From Candidatus Poribacteria bacterium (GTDB lineage Bacteria; Poribacteria; WGA-4E; WGA-3G), in assembly GCA_026710795.1 (NCBI GenBank), contig JAPOQK010000032.1, positions 1 through 64,000 on the forward strand: a DNA stretch of 64,000 nucleotides. Reading direction: 5' to 3'. Below, one piece after another: positions 8,657-17,456 of this stretch (positions within the stretch are counted from its first letter, which is position 1; every line of letters starts with the position of its first letter). The notes under the pieces are model-generated. The model was not told the origin of the DNA. It saw only the letters and a program-made list of their open reading frames with translations, and did no database searches. A program made the position numbers and the translations under genes.

Positions 8657-10075
8657 CTAACTATCCAGATGGAAGATAGCCATTTTTAACTCTGTCATTT
8701 CTTCAATTGCGTATTTTGGACCTTCTTTACCCATACCGCTTTCTTTAACACCACCATACGGCATTAAGTCTGCACGCCACTGAGTTCCCCAGTTAACCAT
8801 AAGGTTGCCAGAGTCTACTTCACGGACGAACCGCATTGCCCAATCAATGTTCTGTGTGAAGATAGCAGCACTCAATCCGTAATTCGTATCGTTAGCAAGG
8901 GTAATTGCTTCGTCAATATCGTTGACACGGGTTACTCCGACAGCAGGACCGAATACTTCATCACAGGATATTTTCATTTCCGGTTTGACGTTAGCAAGGA
9001 TGGCAGGTGTAACAAACTGATCCTGCTTTTCTCCGCCTGTGAGGAGTTCTGCCCCATCGGCAACTGCCTCCTGAATCCATTCGGCAACTCTTGTAGCATC
9101 ACCTTCTCGTATCATCGGTCCCATGCGAACACCAGACTCTAATGGATTACCGATACCGATTTGTGCTACTTCTGCTTGGAATGCGTCCAAGAAATCACCA
9201 TAGATTTTTTTGTGTGCGATGACACGTTGTGTTGAGATACAGACCTGTCCAGCATTAGAATATCCGGACGCTGCTGCTGCTCGTGCTACCTTCTCAGGAT
9301 CTGCATCTGGCATAACGATAAGCGGAGAATTTGACCCGAGTTCCATTGTAACCCGTTTCAGTCCTGCAACCTTACAGATATGTTCACCGACATCGCGGCT
9401 GCCAGTAAAAGTAATTTTCCTAACGCGACTATCAGCACAAAGTGTATCCCCAATTTCTCCACCGGGACCAGTAACACATTGAATTGCCTCTGGTGGGGTT
9501 CCTGCTTCTAAAAAGAGTTCAACCAACTTCAGTGCAGAGAGTGGCGTGTCTGTTGCTGGTTTGATGATGATAGCGTTTCCACCCGCAATTGCTGGACCTG
9601 CTTTATGGCAGACAAGGTGCAGCGGAAAGTTGAATGGACTGATACCTGCAACAATTCCGCACGGTACGCGCACTGTAAAACCGAGTTTGTTTTTTACTCC
9701 TGGTGCCCCCTCAAGCGGTATTGTTTCACCTGTTAATCGTTTTGCTTCCTCTGCAGAAAGTGCGATGATTTCTGAAGCACGAGTGGCTTCGCCTGTCGCT
9801 TCTGCTAATATCTTACCCTCTTCACGAGTGATTACTTCGGCAAGTTCATTTGCTTTTTCTACCATCAAGTCAGCGACTTTGCGTAATATCTCATAGCGTT
9901 CATAGCCTGTCAAATCCGCCATGATTTTTGCGCCGCGTTCTGCGGTTTGTATCGCTGTTTCAACGTCGCTGGCATCACCTTTCGGAACAGTATCAACAAC
10001 AGAACCGTCAAAAGGACTCAGTACGTCTATTTTATTTGATTTATCAACCCATTGACCGCCAACGTGCATTTGCAT
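8657..10075 (-). CDS. NAD(P)-dependent aldehyde dehydrogenase
   Basis: A 472-residue, full-length aldehyde dehydrogenase superfamily member. Visible motifs are the cofactor-binding KPATDTPLSA (about 172), FTGSRDVG (about 223), catalytic Glu245 in MELGSNSP and catalytic Cys279 in NAGQVCIS. It oxidises an aldehyde to a carboxylate or thioester in the cytoplasm. The sequence style is that of the lactaldehyde / GapN-like branch, but the substrate cannot be read from sequence. The start has GGAGA upstream. A LamG-protein gene lies directly upstream on the same strand, so the two may share a transcript without an obvious functional link. Confidence 0.9.
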   Translation of the reverse strand: MQMHVGGQWVDKSNKIDVLSPFDGSVVDTVPKGDASDVETAIQTAERGAKIMADLTGYERYEILRKVADLMVEKANELAEVITREEGKILAEATGEATRASEIIALSAEEAKRLTGETIPLEGAPGVKNKLGFTVRVPCGIVAGISPFNFPLHLVCHKAGPAIAGGNAIIIKPATDTPLSALKLVELFLEAGTPPEAIQCVTGPGGEIGDTLCADSRVRKITFTGSRDVGEHICKVAGLKRVTMELGSNSPLIVMPDADPEKVARAAAASGYSNAGQVCISTQRVIAHKKIYGDFLDAFQAEVAQIGIGNPLESGVRMGPMIREGDATRVAEWIQEAVADGAELLTGGEKQDQFVTPAILANVKPEMKISCDEVFGPAVGVTRVNDIDEAITLANDTNYGLSAAIFTQNIDWAMRFVREVDSGNLMVNWGTQWRADLMPYGGVKESGMGKEGPKYAIEEMTELKMAIFHLDS

Positions 10076-10121
10076 ATTTCGTTATCTCCATTTCTGTTAG
10101 ACACACTGTGTGTCTGTTTCT

Positions 10122-10892
10122 TTACCTAATAGACTTTAACAACCCCCATGTTGTGGTTGCTTTTCCAGCTGCTTCAACAGCAGCATAATCTTCTAACCCG
10201 TTATCCATGACATCATTGACCTGTGCTTCAGAAAGTGCTTTTGTAAAGAACCCGACTTCATCAAAGAGTCCAGTAGCAGCAATATTACCGGGACGTGCAC
10301 CAATCCAAATCGGTGATTTTCTTGTATCCAACGTTCCGCCACTTGCCATTTCACCATCAAGCTTTCCATCAATAAACATCTGTACATTTTTCCCATCATA
10401 GACTTTAGCGATATGATGCCAATTACTATCTGCGACGATTGTCTTACCATCTATACGTCCGACTTGACCCTTGACATGCCACATAAACACTGGAATGTGG
10501 GTATTACTTATCCATATATCAAGATGTCTTAATAAGTCTGGTTCAGGCCAAACTTCCCCATTACGCCAAACGACGTATTGCCATGATTTTGGTTGTAACT
10601 TTACCCAGACGACAAAGGTGTAAGGATCAGCATTAAATAGGTCGTCATGTGGTATGTGGATGTAACTATCGCCTTTTCCTGGAAATTCTAATGCTGTGCC
10701 AAATTTTCCGTTATCCGTCCAATCAACGGAACCCTTGATTTCACCGTCGTGTCCACCGACAATATCTTTTGCTACCTTTCCACCATTTTCTTCGAATAAC
10801 CATGCACTTGCTAAACCAAGTTTTGCGGCATGCGCAGACATAATTGCTCCAACGAGTAGTATGGTCAGACATAATAAAGTTGTTTTCATCAT
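10122..10892 (-). CDS. Exported LamG-domain protein with C-terminal TTWG tail
   Basis: This 256-residue protein has a clear signal peptide (about 1-22, ending SAHA). Residues about 25-230 are a concanavalin A-like LamG fold: GLASAWLFEENGG, GTALEFPGKGDSYIHIP, the NWHHIAKVYDG segment and a FIDGKLDGEMASGG strand. Such domains usually bind carbohydrates or surface proteins. The last residues, KATTTWGLLKSIR, match the short C-terminal tail of the YWTD propellers at 15-17 kb and the LamG protein at 40.6 kb. AAGGAG precedes the start. Confidence 0.8.
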   Translation of the reverse strand: MMKTTLLCLTILLVGAIMSAHAAKLGLASAWLFEENGGKVAKDIVGGHDGEIKGSVDWTDNGKFGTALEFPGKGDSYIHIPHDDLFNADPYTFVVWVKLQPKSWQYVVWRNGEVWPEPDLLRHLDIWISNTHIPVFMWHVKGQVGRIDGKTIVADSNWHHIAKVYDGKNVQMFIDGKLDGEMASGGTLDTRKSPIWIGARPGNIAATGLFDEVGFFTKALSEAQVNDVMDNGLEDYAAVEAAGKATTTWGLLKSIR

Positions 10893-10917
10893 ATTCTCCT
10901 TTTATGTCAGAACGCGA

Positions 10918-11922
10918 TTAAACACGGCAATTATCAAGTGCGTTTTCATCCAATTCGACACCTAAGCCGGGTTTATCAGGGATTGTTGCATATCCTTCAT
11001 CAAGTGGAATAGTTGAAGGGGTAACAATATCATAAGCGCGTAATGCATTTAATGTTATCGATGGCATCGTTGCATTTTTCATTACTGCAGCGAGGTGCAT
11101 GACGTAACAGGTCGTTATACCAAGTCCGACTATTTGTATCCAAACAGGAAGATGTGCAGAGTCTGAGACTATTGCTTCGCGTTTTGCATTTGCAGCGCGT
11201 GAGTCAGGATATGCGATTATAAATGAATCGTTCATATTTGCACGAATAGCTTTCACTGGGTCAGGGTTCCCGAAGTGGATTGTTATCGGCATATCTGTGT
11301 GTTGTTTGATCTCTTGGTATCCTTCTATATCGGACTGTGGAATCGGGGTTTCAAATGATTCAATATTGAAATCTTTTAGTTGGCGGGCGACTTCAAGCGT
11401 GCGTTGTGGAGTCTCAAATGAGTCATTAGCATCTACACGAAGTTGAAAATCATCGGGAACTCCCTCTGCGATTGCCTCAACTTGCTCGCGCACCTCAAAC
11501 CACGGACGTGCTTTGATTTTATGGAGTCGGTATCCGATGGAGTATGCATGTTTAGCCTCGGCTGCCCATTCCTCCGGGGTCATATCAATCGACCAATAGC
11601 CGAAAGAAGCTTTGTCGTTAACTTTTTCACCTAATAGTTGATGCACTGGCACACCAAGTGATTTACCCATAATATCGTAAAAAGCCTGCTGTAGTGGTGT
11701 TGGTGCCCAACCACTCATAAACTCAAACGGATTTCTACCGATAAATCTCTGAAGTGATTCGTCCGATTGAAATGAACCGTCACCAATTCCGGTAATTCCA
11801 TCATCAGTGTGTACTTTGTAGACATGATCAATCTGATAAAGATTTCGACGAGTCATCAATTCATATATGCCATCATGATATGGCACTCGAACTTTGATTA
11901 CCTCTATATCGGTTATTTTCAT
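10918..11922 (-). CDS. Enolase-superfamily (mandelate racemase/muconate lactonizing-like) enzyme, atypical active site
   Basis: A 334-residue protein starting at MKITDIEVIKV. This start was chosen over an ATG seven codons upstream because GGAAGAGGAG lies 8 bases before it. It shows the N-terminal capping domain (TDDGITGIGDG) and the barrel with KIKA (the usual KxK position), VDAND (first metal ligand) and ESFETP (second ligand). Where the third acidic ligand is normally found (usually DE) the sequence reads ITIHFG. The later lysine or His-Asp base is also not obvious. It is therefore an enolase-fold protein with a changed active site, and the substrate is unknown. Confidence 0.75.
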   Translation of the reverse strand: MKITDIEVIKVRVPYHDGIYELMTRRNLYQIDHVYKVHTDDGITGIGDGSFQSDESLQRFIGRNPFEFMSGWAPTPLQQAFYDIMGKSLGVPVHQLLGEKVNDKASFGYWSIDMTPEEWAAEAKHAYSIGYRLHKIKARPWFEVREQVEAIAEGVPDDFQLRVDANDSFETPQRTLEVARQLKDFNIESFETPIPQSDIEGYQEIKQHTDMPITIHFGNPDPVKAIRANMNDSFIIAYPDSRAANAKREAIVSDSAHLPVWIQIVGLGITTCYVMHLAAVMKNATMPSITLNALRAYDIVTPSTIPLDEGYATIPDKPGLGVELDENALDNCRV

Positions 11923-11998
11923 TTTATTAACTCCTCTTCCCAATAAACAATTTCTTTAGGTAGTGGTTAAGAGTAACAATATATGGACACAGATTAAG

Positions 11999-12451
11999 TT
12001 ATTCATCACGGCGAATCCAACTGACAACATCTTCAGCTTCACCTGATCCACCCTCAACTCCATCACTTCCAAATGAGAGTAGGTCATAACCGTAAGGGTC
12101 ATGAACACCTGGACGGATATAAATATATTGATTGCCCCATGGATCCTCTGTTATAGGGATTTGAAGATATGGACCTAACCAATATATTGGAATGGGTGGT
12201 TTCTCTGGGTATTCCCATAATGCCTTCAAACCTTGTTCAGTAGATGGATAATCCCCATTGTCTTTTGCATACCTGTCAAGTGCAATGCCAAGCGTCTCAA
12301 TGTCTTCAGCAGCACGTGTTTGAAGGGCGCGTCCTGCTTGCCCGAGCAACCGTGGTGCCAATAAAACAGCGGCAATGACTGCAAGTATAACTACGACAAT
12401 TAGTATCTGTACCAGGGTTAAACCTGATTGTTTTGAATCAATTTGTTTCAC
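11999..12451 (-). CDS. GspG-like type II secretion pseudopilin
   Basis: The 150-residue protein has a prepilin leader (KQSG, then LTLVQILIVVVILAVIAA), a long hydrophobic helix, and a soluble domain with DNGDYPSTEQGL, TEDPWGNQYIY and LSFGSDGVEGG, which are hallmarks of the major pseudopilin GspG. It would be cleaved by the prepilin peptidase after the Gly. Position +5 of the mature protein is Gln (LTLVQ) instead of the near-invariant Glu used in pilus assembly. It starts at GTG with GGAG upstream and stands alone, with no other gsp gene in the window. Confidence 0.85.
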   Translation of the reverse strand: MKQIDSKQSGLTLVQILIVVVILAVIAAVLLAPRLLGQAGRALQTRAAEDIETLGIALDRYAKDNGDYPSTEQGLKALWEYPEKPPIPIYWLGPYLQIPITEDPWGNQYIYIRPGVHDPYGYDLLSFGSDGVEGGSGEAEDVVSWIRRDE

Positions 12452-12811
12452 GAAGGTGACTCCGCACTTGCCAATTTTGAGATTTTTCTAATAGCGTTTA
12501 GAAGTCTATCATATATAATTGTATGTGTCAACTTTTTTGTGTATTCTGGGTCGTCTGTTCATTTGTAATTATGACTGATCTATTGTCTGAATCACTGAAA
12601 ACGCAGAGGACACAGAAGACGCGGAAGGGGATTCCCTTTTATTTCTGTCTCTTTTGACAGAACCGGTTTATTAGGATTATAGGATTTTCAGATGTATTTC
12701 ATTTCGTATAATAGACATAGTTGCATACTTAGTAGAAAGGTCTATACAATATCTGGAAAAATATCACTACATCTGTGCAAATAACTTTACACACCAGTGT
12801 ATGTACAATAC
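12452..12811. other. 360-bp intergenic stretch
   Basis: No gene seen. It holds AT-rich sequence with short degenerate repeat-like words (for example GCAGAGGACACAGAAGACGC near 12603). No convincing promoter or terminator was found. Confidence 0.5.
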
Positions 12812-13426
12812 CTATTTCAACTGAACCTGTGGGTCGTCTTCATAGGCAGAATCAATTTGGACCAGGCGTTGCAAAGTTATACAGAACAATCCGAACAGGT
12901 TTTTTAGTCGTTCTGTTTCTTTGATAACACCTCCACAACTAAAATACAATTCATCAACACCTTCAGGAAATTCAGTACCGAAGAAACCTTCATCATCTTT
13001 GATTGAGAAATGTATATGTGGTTGTTTTTGACATAATTCTTTTATTTTAGGTTCTGCAAGTAGTAACTTTATTTTTTCTGGATTATTTCCTTTTATAACA
13101 AACTGGTCATCAAAAAACGGATCTCCTATTACAATGTCCTGCATTCCAAAAAATTTACCTATTGAACTGAAAAATCCTTCGCGAGAAATCTTGAAATAGA
13201 GACCGTCTTTGTTTATAAAAGGTGCTCGCATGCGAGTATACGTTTGTGAGGAATTTTGTGTTGAAACTGTGTAAGTATCAAGGAGTATCCGCCATTCACC
13301 GTGTTTGTAAATGAGTACGTCCTTTTTCCAAAACCCACCATCTATAAATTCTCCATCAATATCAGTCGCAATTTGTGACCAGATTTCATCCTTTGAAGGA
13401 CCGAAAAAGGATCTACGTTTTTTCAT
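12812..13426 (-). CDS. Conserved-looking hypothetical protein, cytoplasmic
   Basis: I do not recognise this 204-residue protein. The start at MKKRRSFFGP was preferred over an ATG four codons upstream because GGAG lies 6 bases before it. It has no signal peptide or transmembrane segment. The N-terminal half contains FFGPSKDEIWSQIATDIDGEF, whose charged first part is followed by alternating beta-like stretches, and the C-terminal half ends in a hydrophobic helix (LKNLFGLFCITLQRLV). Only 24 bp separate it from the upstream zinc-ribbon-like gene, so the pair is probably one operon. Confidence 0.6.
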   Translation of the reverse strand: MKKRRSFFGPSKDEIWSQIATDIDGEFIDGGFWKKDVLIYKHGEWRILLDTYTVSTQNSSQTYTRMRAPFINKDGLYFKISREGFFSSIGKFFGMQDIVIGDPFFDDQFVIKGNNPEKIKLLLAEPKIKELCQKQPHIHFSIKDDEGFFGTEFPEGVDELYFSCGGVIKETERLKNLFGLFCITLQRLVQIDSAYEDDPQVQLK

Positions 13427-13450
13427 TTTTAACTCCATTTTGGATTATTG

Positions 13451-13687
13451 TTATTCTCTTTGAGTATATATTTGCGACAAGCCTTCTGGGTTTTTCACAG
13501 TAAGACTAATGTAACCACAATCAGCACAAATATTTGCGAATAAATCCTTTTTGTGGTTACCCTTGAATAATAAAGCATCAGGTTTGGTTGCGATATGTAT
13601 ACATACTTTAAAACCTTGACCGTCTCGTATCGGGCAGTTGGTCATAATTCTTTCAGAATCACAATTTTGACATTGCATTGTTGCCAT
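13451..13687 (-). CDS. Small zinc-ribbon-like protein
   Basis: A 78-residue protein with two Cys pairs, CQNC near residue 6 and CADC near residue 54, spaced as in a zinc ribbon; Cys18 and Cys28 lie between them. There is no membrane segment. GGAGA precedes the start by 8 bases. It is probably co-transcribed with the unknown gene that follows. Metal binding is inferred from the Cys spacing only, and the role (nucleic-acid or protein binding) cannot be stated. Confidence 0.6.
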   Translation of the reverse strand: MATMQCQNCDSERIMTNCPIRDGQGFKVCIHIATKPDALLFKGNHKKDLFANICADCGYISLTVKNPEGLSQIYTQRE

Positions 13688-13725
13688 TAGTAATCTCTCC
13701 TTATCTCGTTATGGATTTCAACTGC

Positions 13726-14844
13726 TCATTCCTTCTGCCATTTTTCAAGTGGATGTTCACGTGATGTCAATGGCATATACACCCTACCTTTTTGACGTTG
13801 TGATTCCCATGTTGTATGTATCATCTCAAGGCAATCTCTACCATCTCTACCACTTGCAAATGGATCTCTATCTTCTTCAATGGCTGCAATTAGGTCGCGT
13901 ATCATGAGTCGTTGCAAATACAACCTGACCGATCCTTGATCGCGTTGTTTACCATTTTCGTCAATCTCTTCTTCTGGGAGATGTACGGGTTCCCATGCTT
14001 GTATAGGTGTTTGATGCTGTCCTTTATGGATAAACATCGTTGTACCGACACTTTCTCGGATTGCTATACGACCTTCCGTTCCGATTATATCAATGCCGTA
14101 AGCGTTATCATTGGTTTGGGGTTGTGCGAGGAATTGCACGTCTGCATGGATACCGTTTTTAAACCGAAAGGCGACGTGACCGCGTTCACCCAATACAAGT
14201 CCAGCATCTCGATCGTTTGGGTGTACCTCTTGCGTATGTTTGATGTCATCAACGGTCGATTCACGTCCATCCAACTGCACCAGGTGTGCATGTGTCCACT
14301 CCACATCCCCACCGAAAAGACGTAGCCAATCGTAAAGGTGAGTGCCCATTTCCATCAGTGAATTGCCTACTTTGCGTCCACCTTTGTCTGTTGCTTTCAT
14401 CAAGACAACATCACCGATTTCACCTTTTCCGATTAAGGATAGAACATACCGATTGTATAGACTGGCGCGTTTGATATGGTTTATGGCAAACTTGACGTTG
14501 TTTTGGTCGCAAGTTTCGACCATTTCGTCTGCTTGGATTAAGTTGAGTGCGATCGGTTTTTCACAGAAAACGTGGATACCACGTTGTGCAGCTGCGATTG
14601 TAGGTGGGTGATGCATGGGTGCTTGGGTGGGTATGATTACAATATCCAGTTTTTGCTCATCAAGCATCTTTTCGTAGTCGTCATAGATAGCGTTGACGTT
14701 GAATCGTTCACCCCATGCTTTTGCCCTATCTGGATTGATTTCTGCTCCTGCGACAAGTTCGCAGTTCGTTTCTAACTTCACTGCTTGGGCATGGGCTCCG
14801 CCCATACCACCTAAGCCAATAATTGCAATACGGTATTTTTTCAT
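13726..14844 (-). CDS. Gfo/Idh/MocA family NAD(P)-dependent oxidoreductase
   Basis: A 372-residue enzyme. The start MKKYRIAIIGLGG was chosen because GGAGA precedes it and the Rossmann fold begins at once; the longer frame upstream lacks any signal. Motifs are the dinucleotide-binding GLGGMGGAH (about 10-18), the CEKPIALN segment (about 92) that carries the conserved lysine of the family, and a C-terminal alpha/beta domain with GTEGRIAIRES. These enzymes oxidise or reduce sugars, inositols and similar alcohols. The substrate is unknown. It is followed by the YWTD propeller cluster on the same strand but is preceded by a gap, so it is probably its own unit. Confidence 0.9.
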   Translation of the reverse strand: MKKYRIAIIGLGGMGGAHAQAVKLETNCELVAGAEINPDRAKAWGERFNVNAIYDDYEKMLDEQKLDIVIIPTQAPMHHPPTIAAAQRGIHVFCEKPIALNLIQADEMVETCDQNNVKFAINHIKRASLYNRYVLSLIGKGEIGDVVLMKATDKGGRKVGNSLMEMGTHLYDWLRLFGGDVEWTHAHLVQLDGRESTVDDIKHTQEVHPNDRDAGLVLGERGHVAFRFKNGIHADVQFLAQPQTNDNAYGIDIIGTEGRIAIRESVGTTMFIHKGQHQTPIQAWEPVHLPEEEIDENGKQRDQGSVRLYLQRLMIRDLIAAIEEDRDPFASGRDGRDCLEMIHTTWESQRQKGRVYMPLTSREHPLEKWQKE

Positions 14845-14973
14845 ACAAGTCTCCGTTGATGTACTATTCTTATCTGCAACCATAATAACAACATAAAAAT
14901 GAAAGTGCAATAAAAAATGGTACGGGTAGGACACCGCACCAAATTTGGAATACATATCAAGTTCTTATATGGA

Positions 14974-15966
14974 CTATTCTGCTTTTATGTTTCCCCAAGT
15001 GGTTGTGATTTGATTTTTTTCAGGGCTTACACCGTAAACACCTTCGGTATCCAAGGCAATACCATATACATAATTCAATCCAGTCAGAAGATCAGTGGCA
15101 TTCGTGCCATCAAAATTTACAGTTCGTATCGTACTTTCCTCTGTTTCGTGATTCCTTTCAGACCAGTATATTATTTGAGAATGAACATCCAGAGCAATAT
15201 GTATAGGATAGTTCAAATTTGTAAGAATAATATCACGATTTGTTCCGTCAAGGAAATATGATCGTATTTCATTGAAAATGATTGTTGTCCGAAATATTCT
15301 ATTATTAGATAAATCAAGTGCAATTTTGTCATGATATGGCGTTGTAAGAGGAAGATTCTCATAATTTGATCCGTCCATGTCCACACGTGCGATATTGTCA
15401 TTTAATGAATCTTGAAAATATATCTTACCTTCTTTCACATCAAGTTGAATGTCTTCCGCATCCACTCGTATATTAAAAACACCTCCATTGACAGGTAAAA
15501 TTATTATATCTTCAATATTAGTTCCATCTAAATCTGCCCGCGTCATTCCCCAAGGTCCCCACATATTACCCCAATATATCTTCTCGGCACTTGTATCTAA
15601 TGTGATCGTAACTGGAGAATGTATCCGTTCAACTTTATCCGCGTTTAAAGCTTGTGGATTGTAGATAGTCTCAACATCCGTTCCATCAAGGTTTGCCCGT
15701 TTGATGCTATGTGCCCCACCAATCCAGTAAATCTTATGGTTCTGAATGTCCAAAGCGATATCCCTTATCCAATTATCATTTGTTAAGACATTTTCTACAT
15801 TCGAACCATCAAGATTTGCCCGTCTGATTTTGCCGTCTTCTGACCAGTAAATTTTTCTTGCCCCTTGTCCATAACTTGTAAATTGGACAACAGAAATCAA
15901 TAGAATTATCATTGAAACTATCGTGAGTCGTTTGTAAGTCATCAAATGAATATTCATTTCATACAA
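14974..15966 (-). CDS. Exported YWTD-type beta-propeller protein
   Basis: A 330-residue protein with a signal sequence (about 12-35, ending SYGQG). Six or more repeats have the pattern KIYWxxxxxxxIxRANLDGSNxExI, which is the LDL-receptor class B (YWTD) propeller seen in low-density-lipoprotein receptors and NHL-like proteins. The protein ends with NQITTTWGNIKAE, the short tail shared by several exported proteins here. The gene follows a close paralogue (15982-16932) and a broken third copy, making a tandem cluster. Likely function is binding at the cell surface. The ATG at 15966 has a modest AAGGG site, and later Met codons are possible. Confidence 0.8.
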   Translation of the reverse strand: MYEMNIHLMTYKRLTIVSMIILLISVVQFTSYGQGARKIYWSEDGKIRRANLDGSNVENVLTNDNWIRDIALDIQNHKIYWIGGAHSIKRANLDGTDVETIYNPQALNADKVERIHSPVTITLDTSAEKIYWGNMWGPWGMTRADLDGTNIEDIIILPVNGGVFNIRVDAEDIQLDVKEGKIYFQDSLNDNIARVDMDGSNYENLPLTTPYHDKIALDLSNNRIFRTTIIFNEIRSYFLDGTNRDIILTNLNYPIHIALDVHSQIIYWSERNHETEESTIRTVNFDGTNATDLLTGLNYVYGIALDTEGVYGVSPEKNQITTTWGNIKAE

Positions 15967-15981
15967 TCCCTTATGTTATCC

Positions 15982-16932
15982 TTACTTGGATTTCACTCTT
16001 GCCCATGTGGTTGTCAATTTGTTTGCGTCTGGATTAACATCGTAAAACCCGTCCGTTTCCAACACTATTTCTGACGGACGATTCAAACCTGTATATAAAT
16101 CTCGAACATTGGAACCATCAAGATCTGCACGCTGAATCTTATATGAATCAGTTTCCCAATCCCAGTCTACCCAAAAAATCTTATGAGAGTTAAAATCCAA
16201 AGTAATACCGAAAGGTTTTCTTAATCCTGTAACAATGTCTTCAATCTGCAGTCCATTAAGATTTGCGCGATGAATTTTACCATGTATTACATCCGTCCAG
16301 TACATCTTACGGTTGCTTAGGTCTAATGCTAAGTCGTTAACTCCATCAACATTGGTAACAAGGTTTTCAGTTTCAGTTCCGTCAAGATTAGCACGTGCGA
16401 TTACATTTTCCCAATAATCTGCCCAATAAATTTTACCTGAATCTAAATCCAGTTCGATATTCGCAGCAGTAATCCAAATTTTGTTAATATCAATGTTTTC
16501 AATATTTGAGCCATCAAGTTTTGCCCGTTGAATAACTTCCAATACCTCATTTCCCCAATATAGTTTTTCCGATTTAACATCTATGGCAAGAGAGCTAATT
16601 CTTTTACCTATCAAGATATCTTCAATATTTGAGCCATCAAGGTCAGCACGTTGAATCTTTTTTGTAGTTCTGTCTATCCAATACATCTTATTGTTATGCA
16701 GGTCTAACTCAAGTTCTACAGGACCATACAACCCAGTTACTATATCTTCCACAGCTGTTCCGTTAAGGTTGGCGCGTTTGATTTTACCTTCTTTAGCCAG
16801 CCAATTTGATGATTCTGTCCAAAACATCTTGCCCCTTGCTTGGGCATAATTTATATACTGAACAACACTTGTCAGCAGTACCAGAACTAAAATGAGAATG
16901 AATCGTTTTTGTAATGTCTGTAGGTTTTTCAT
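15982..16932 (-). CDS. Exported YWTD-type beta-propeller protein (paralogue)
   Basis: A 316-residue protein with an N-terminal signal peptide (about 10-32) and six or more YWTD-like repeats (KMYWIDRTTKKIQRADLDGSN and its variants). The C-terminal tail is NKLTTTWARVKSK. AAGGAGTGAC stands before the ATG. Only 15 bp separate it from the next paralogue at 14974-15966, so the two are probably co-transcribed. It is probably secreted or surface-attached and involved in binding. No enzyme motif was seen. Confidence 0.8.
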   Translation of the reverse strand: MKNLQTLQKRFILILVLVLLTSVVQYINYAQARGKMFWTESSNWLAKEGKIKRANLNGTAVEDIVTGLYGPVELELDLHNNKMYWIDRTTKKIQRADLDGSNIEDILIGKRISSLAIDVKSEKLYWGNEVLEVIQRAKLDGSNIENIDINKIWITAANIELDLDSGKIYWADYWENVIARANLDGTETENLVTNVDGVNDLALDLSNRKMYWTDVIHGKIHRANLNGLQIEDIVTGLRKPFGITLDFNSHKIFWVDWDWETDSYKIQRADLDGSNVRDLYTGLNRPSEIVLETDGFYDVNPDANKLTTTWARVKSK

Positions 16933-17004
16933 TAAGTCACTCCTTATTGATGTATAACATTAGATGTTTCTATATGAACCACATCACAATAACAGGACAA
17001 TGAT

Positions 17005-17417
17005 TTATTGTGATTTTATATTTCCCCATGTCGTTGTCACTTGATTTAACTCAGGGGAGACATCAAGAGTACCGTCATTGTCCAAAGTTAAACCTGCAAG
17101 GTAATTTATACCAGTGTAGATATTCCTAATGTTTGCTGTCTGAATTTTTGCTGCATATTTTCTATCCAATACATTTTGCTGTTATGTAAATCCAAAGTTA
17201 TTTCTGAAGCTGCATGTAGACCCGTAAGAACTTCTTCAGGTGTTGAACCGTTAAGTTGTGCACGCATAATATTGCTATCTAAAGAGTCAATATCAGTTTC
17301 AATCCAATATAATATACCTCTACTATGAGCGTATTGTGATTCTTGAAGAAAATAAATAGTCAAGAATACGATGAAAATAAATAGTACTCGGTTCTGTATA
17401 ATTGTCTGATTACGCAT
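17005..17417 (-). pseudogene. Frameshifted short YWTD-propeller gene
   Basis: The first part (17417-17146) encodes a signal sequence and one to two YWTD repeats (GILYWIET, LHNSKMYWIEN). The frame then runs into a stop near 17106. If one base is added in the A-run (T-run on the plus strand at 17145-17149), the protein continues as IQTANIRNIYTG and ends in NQVTTTWGNIKSQ at 17005, exactly like the neighbouring paralogues. It is therefore a -1 frameshifted, internally shortened copy. A sequencing error in the homopolymer, or programmed slippage, cannot be excluded. Confidence 0.7.
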
Positions 17418-17456
17418 TCATTGACCCTATAAATAAGAAAATATATTGACAACTAT

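Noticed and set aside
17145-17149. Programmed -1 frameshifting
   Set aside because: The run of five is not a good slippery heptamer and neither paralogue has a frameshift; a plain indel is simpler.
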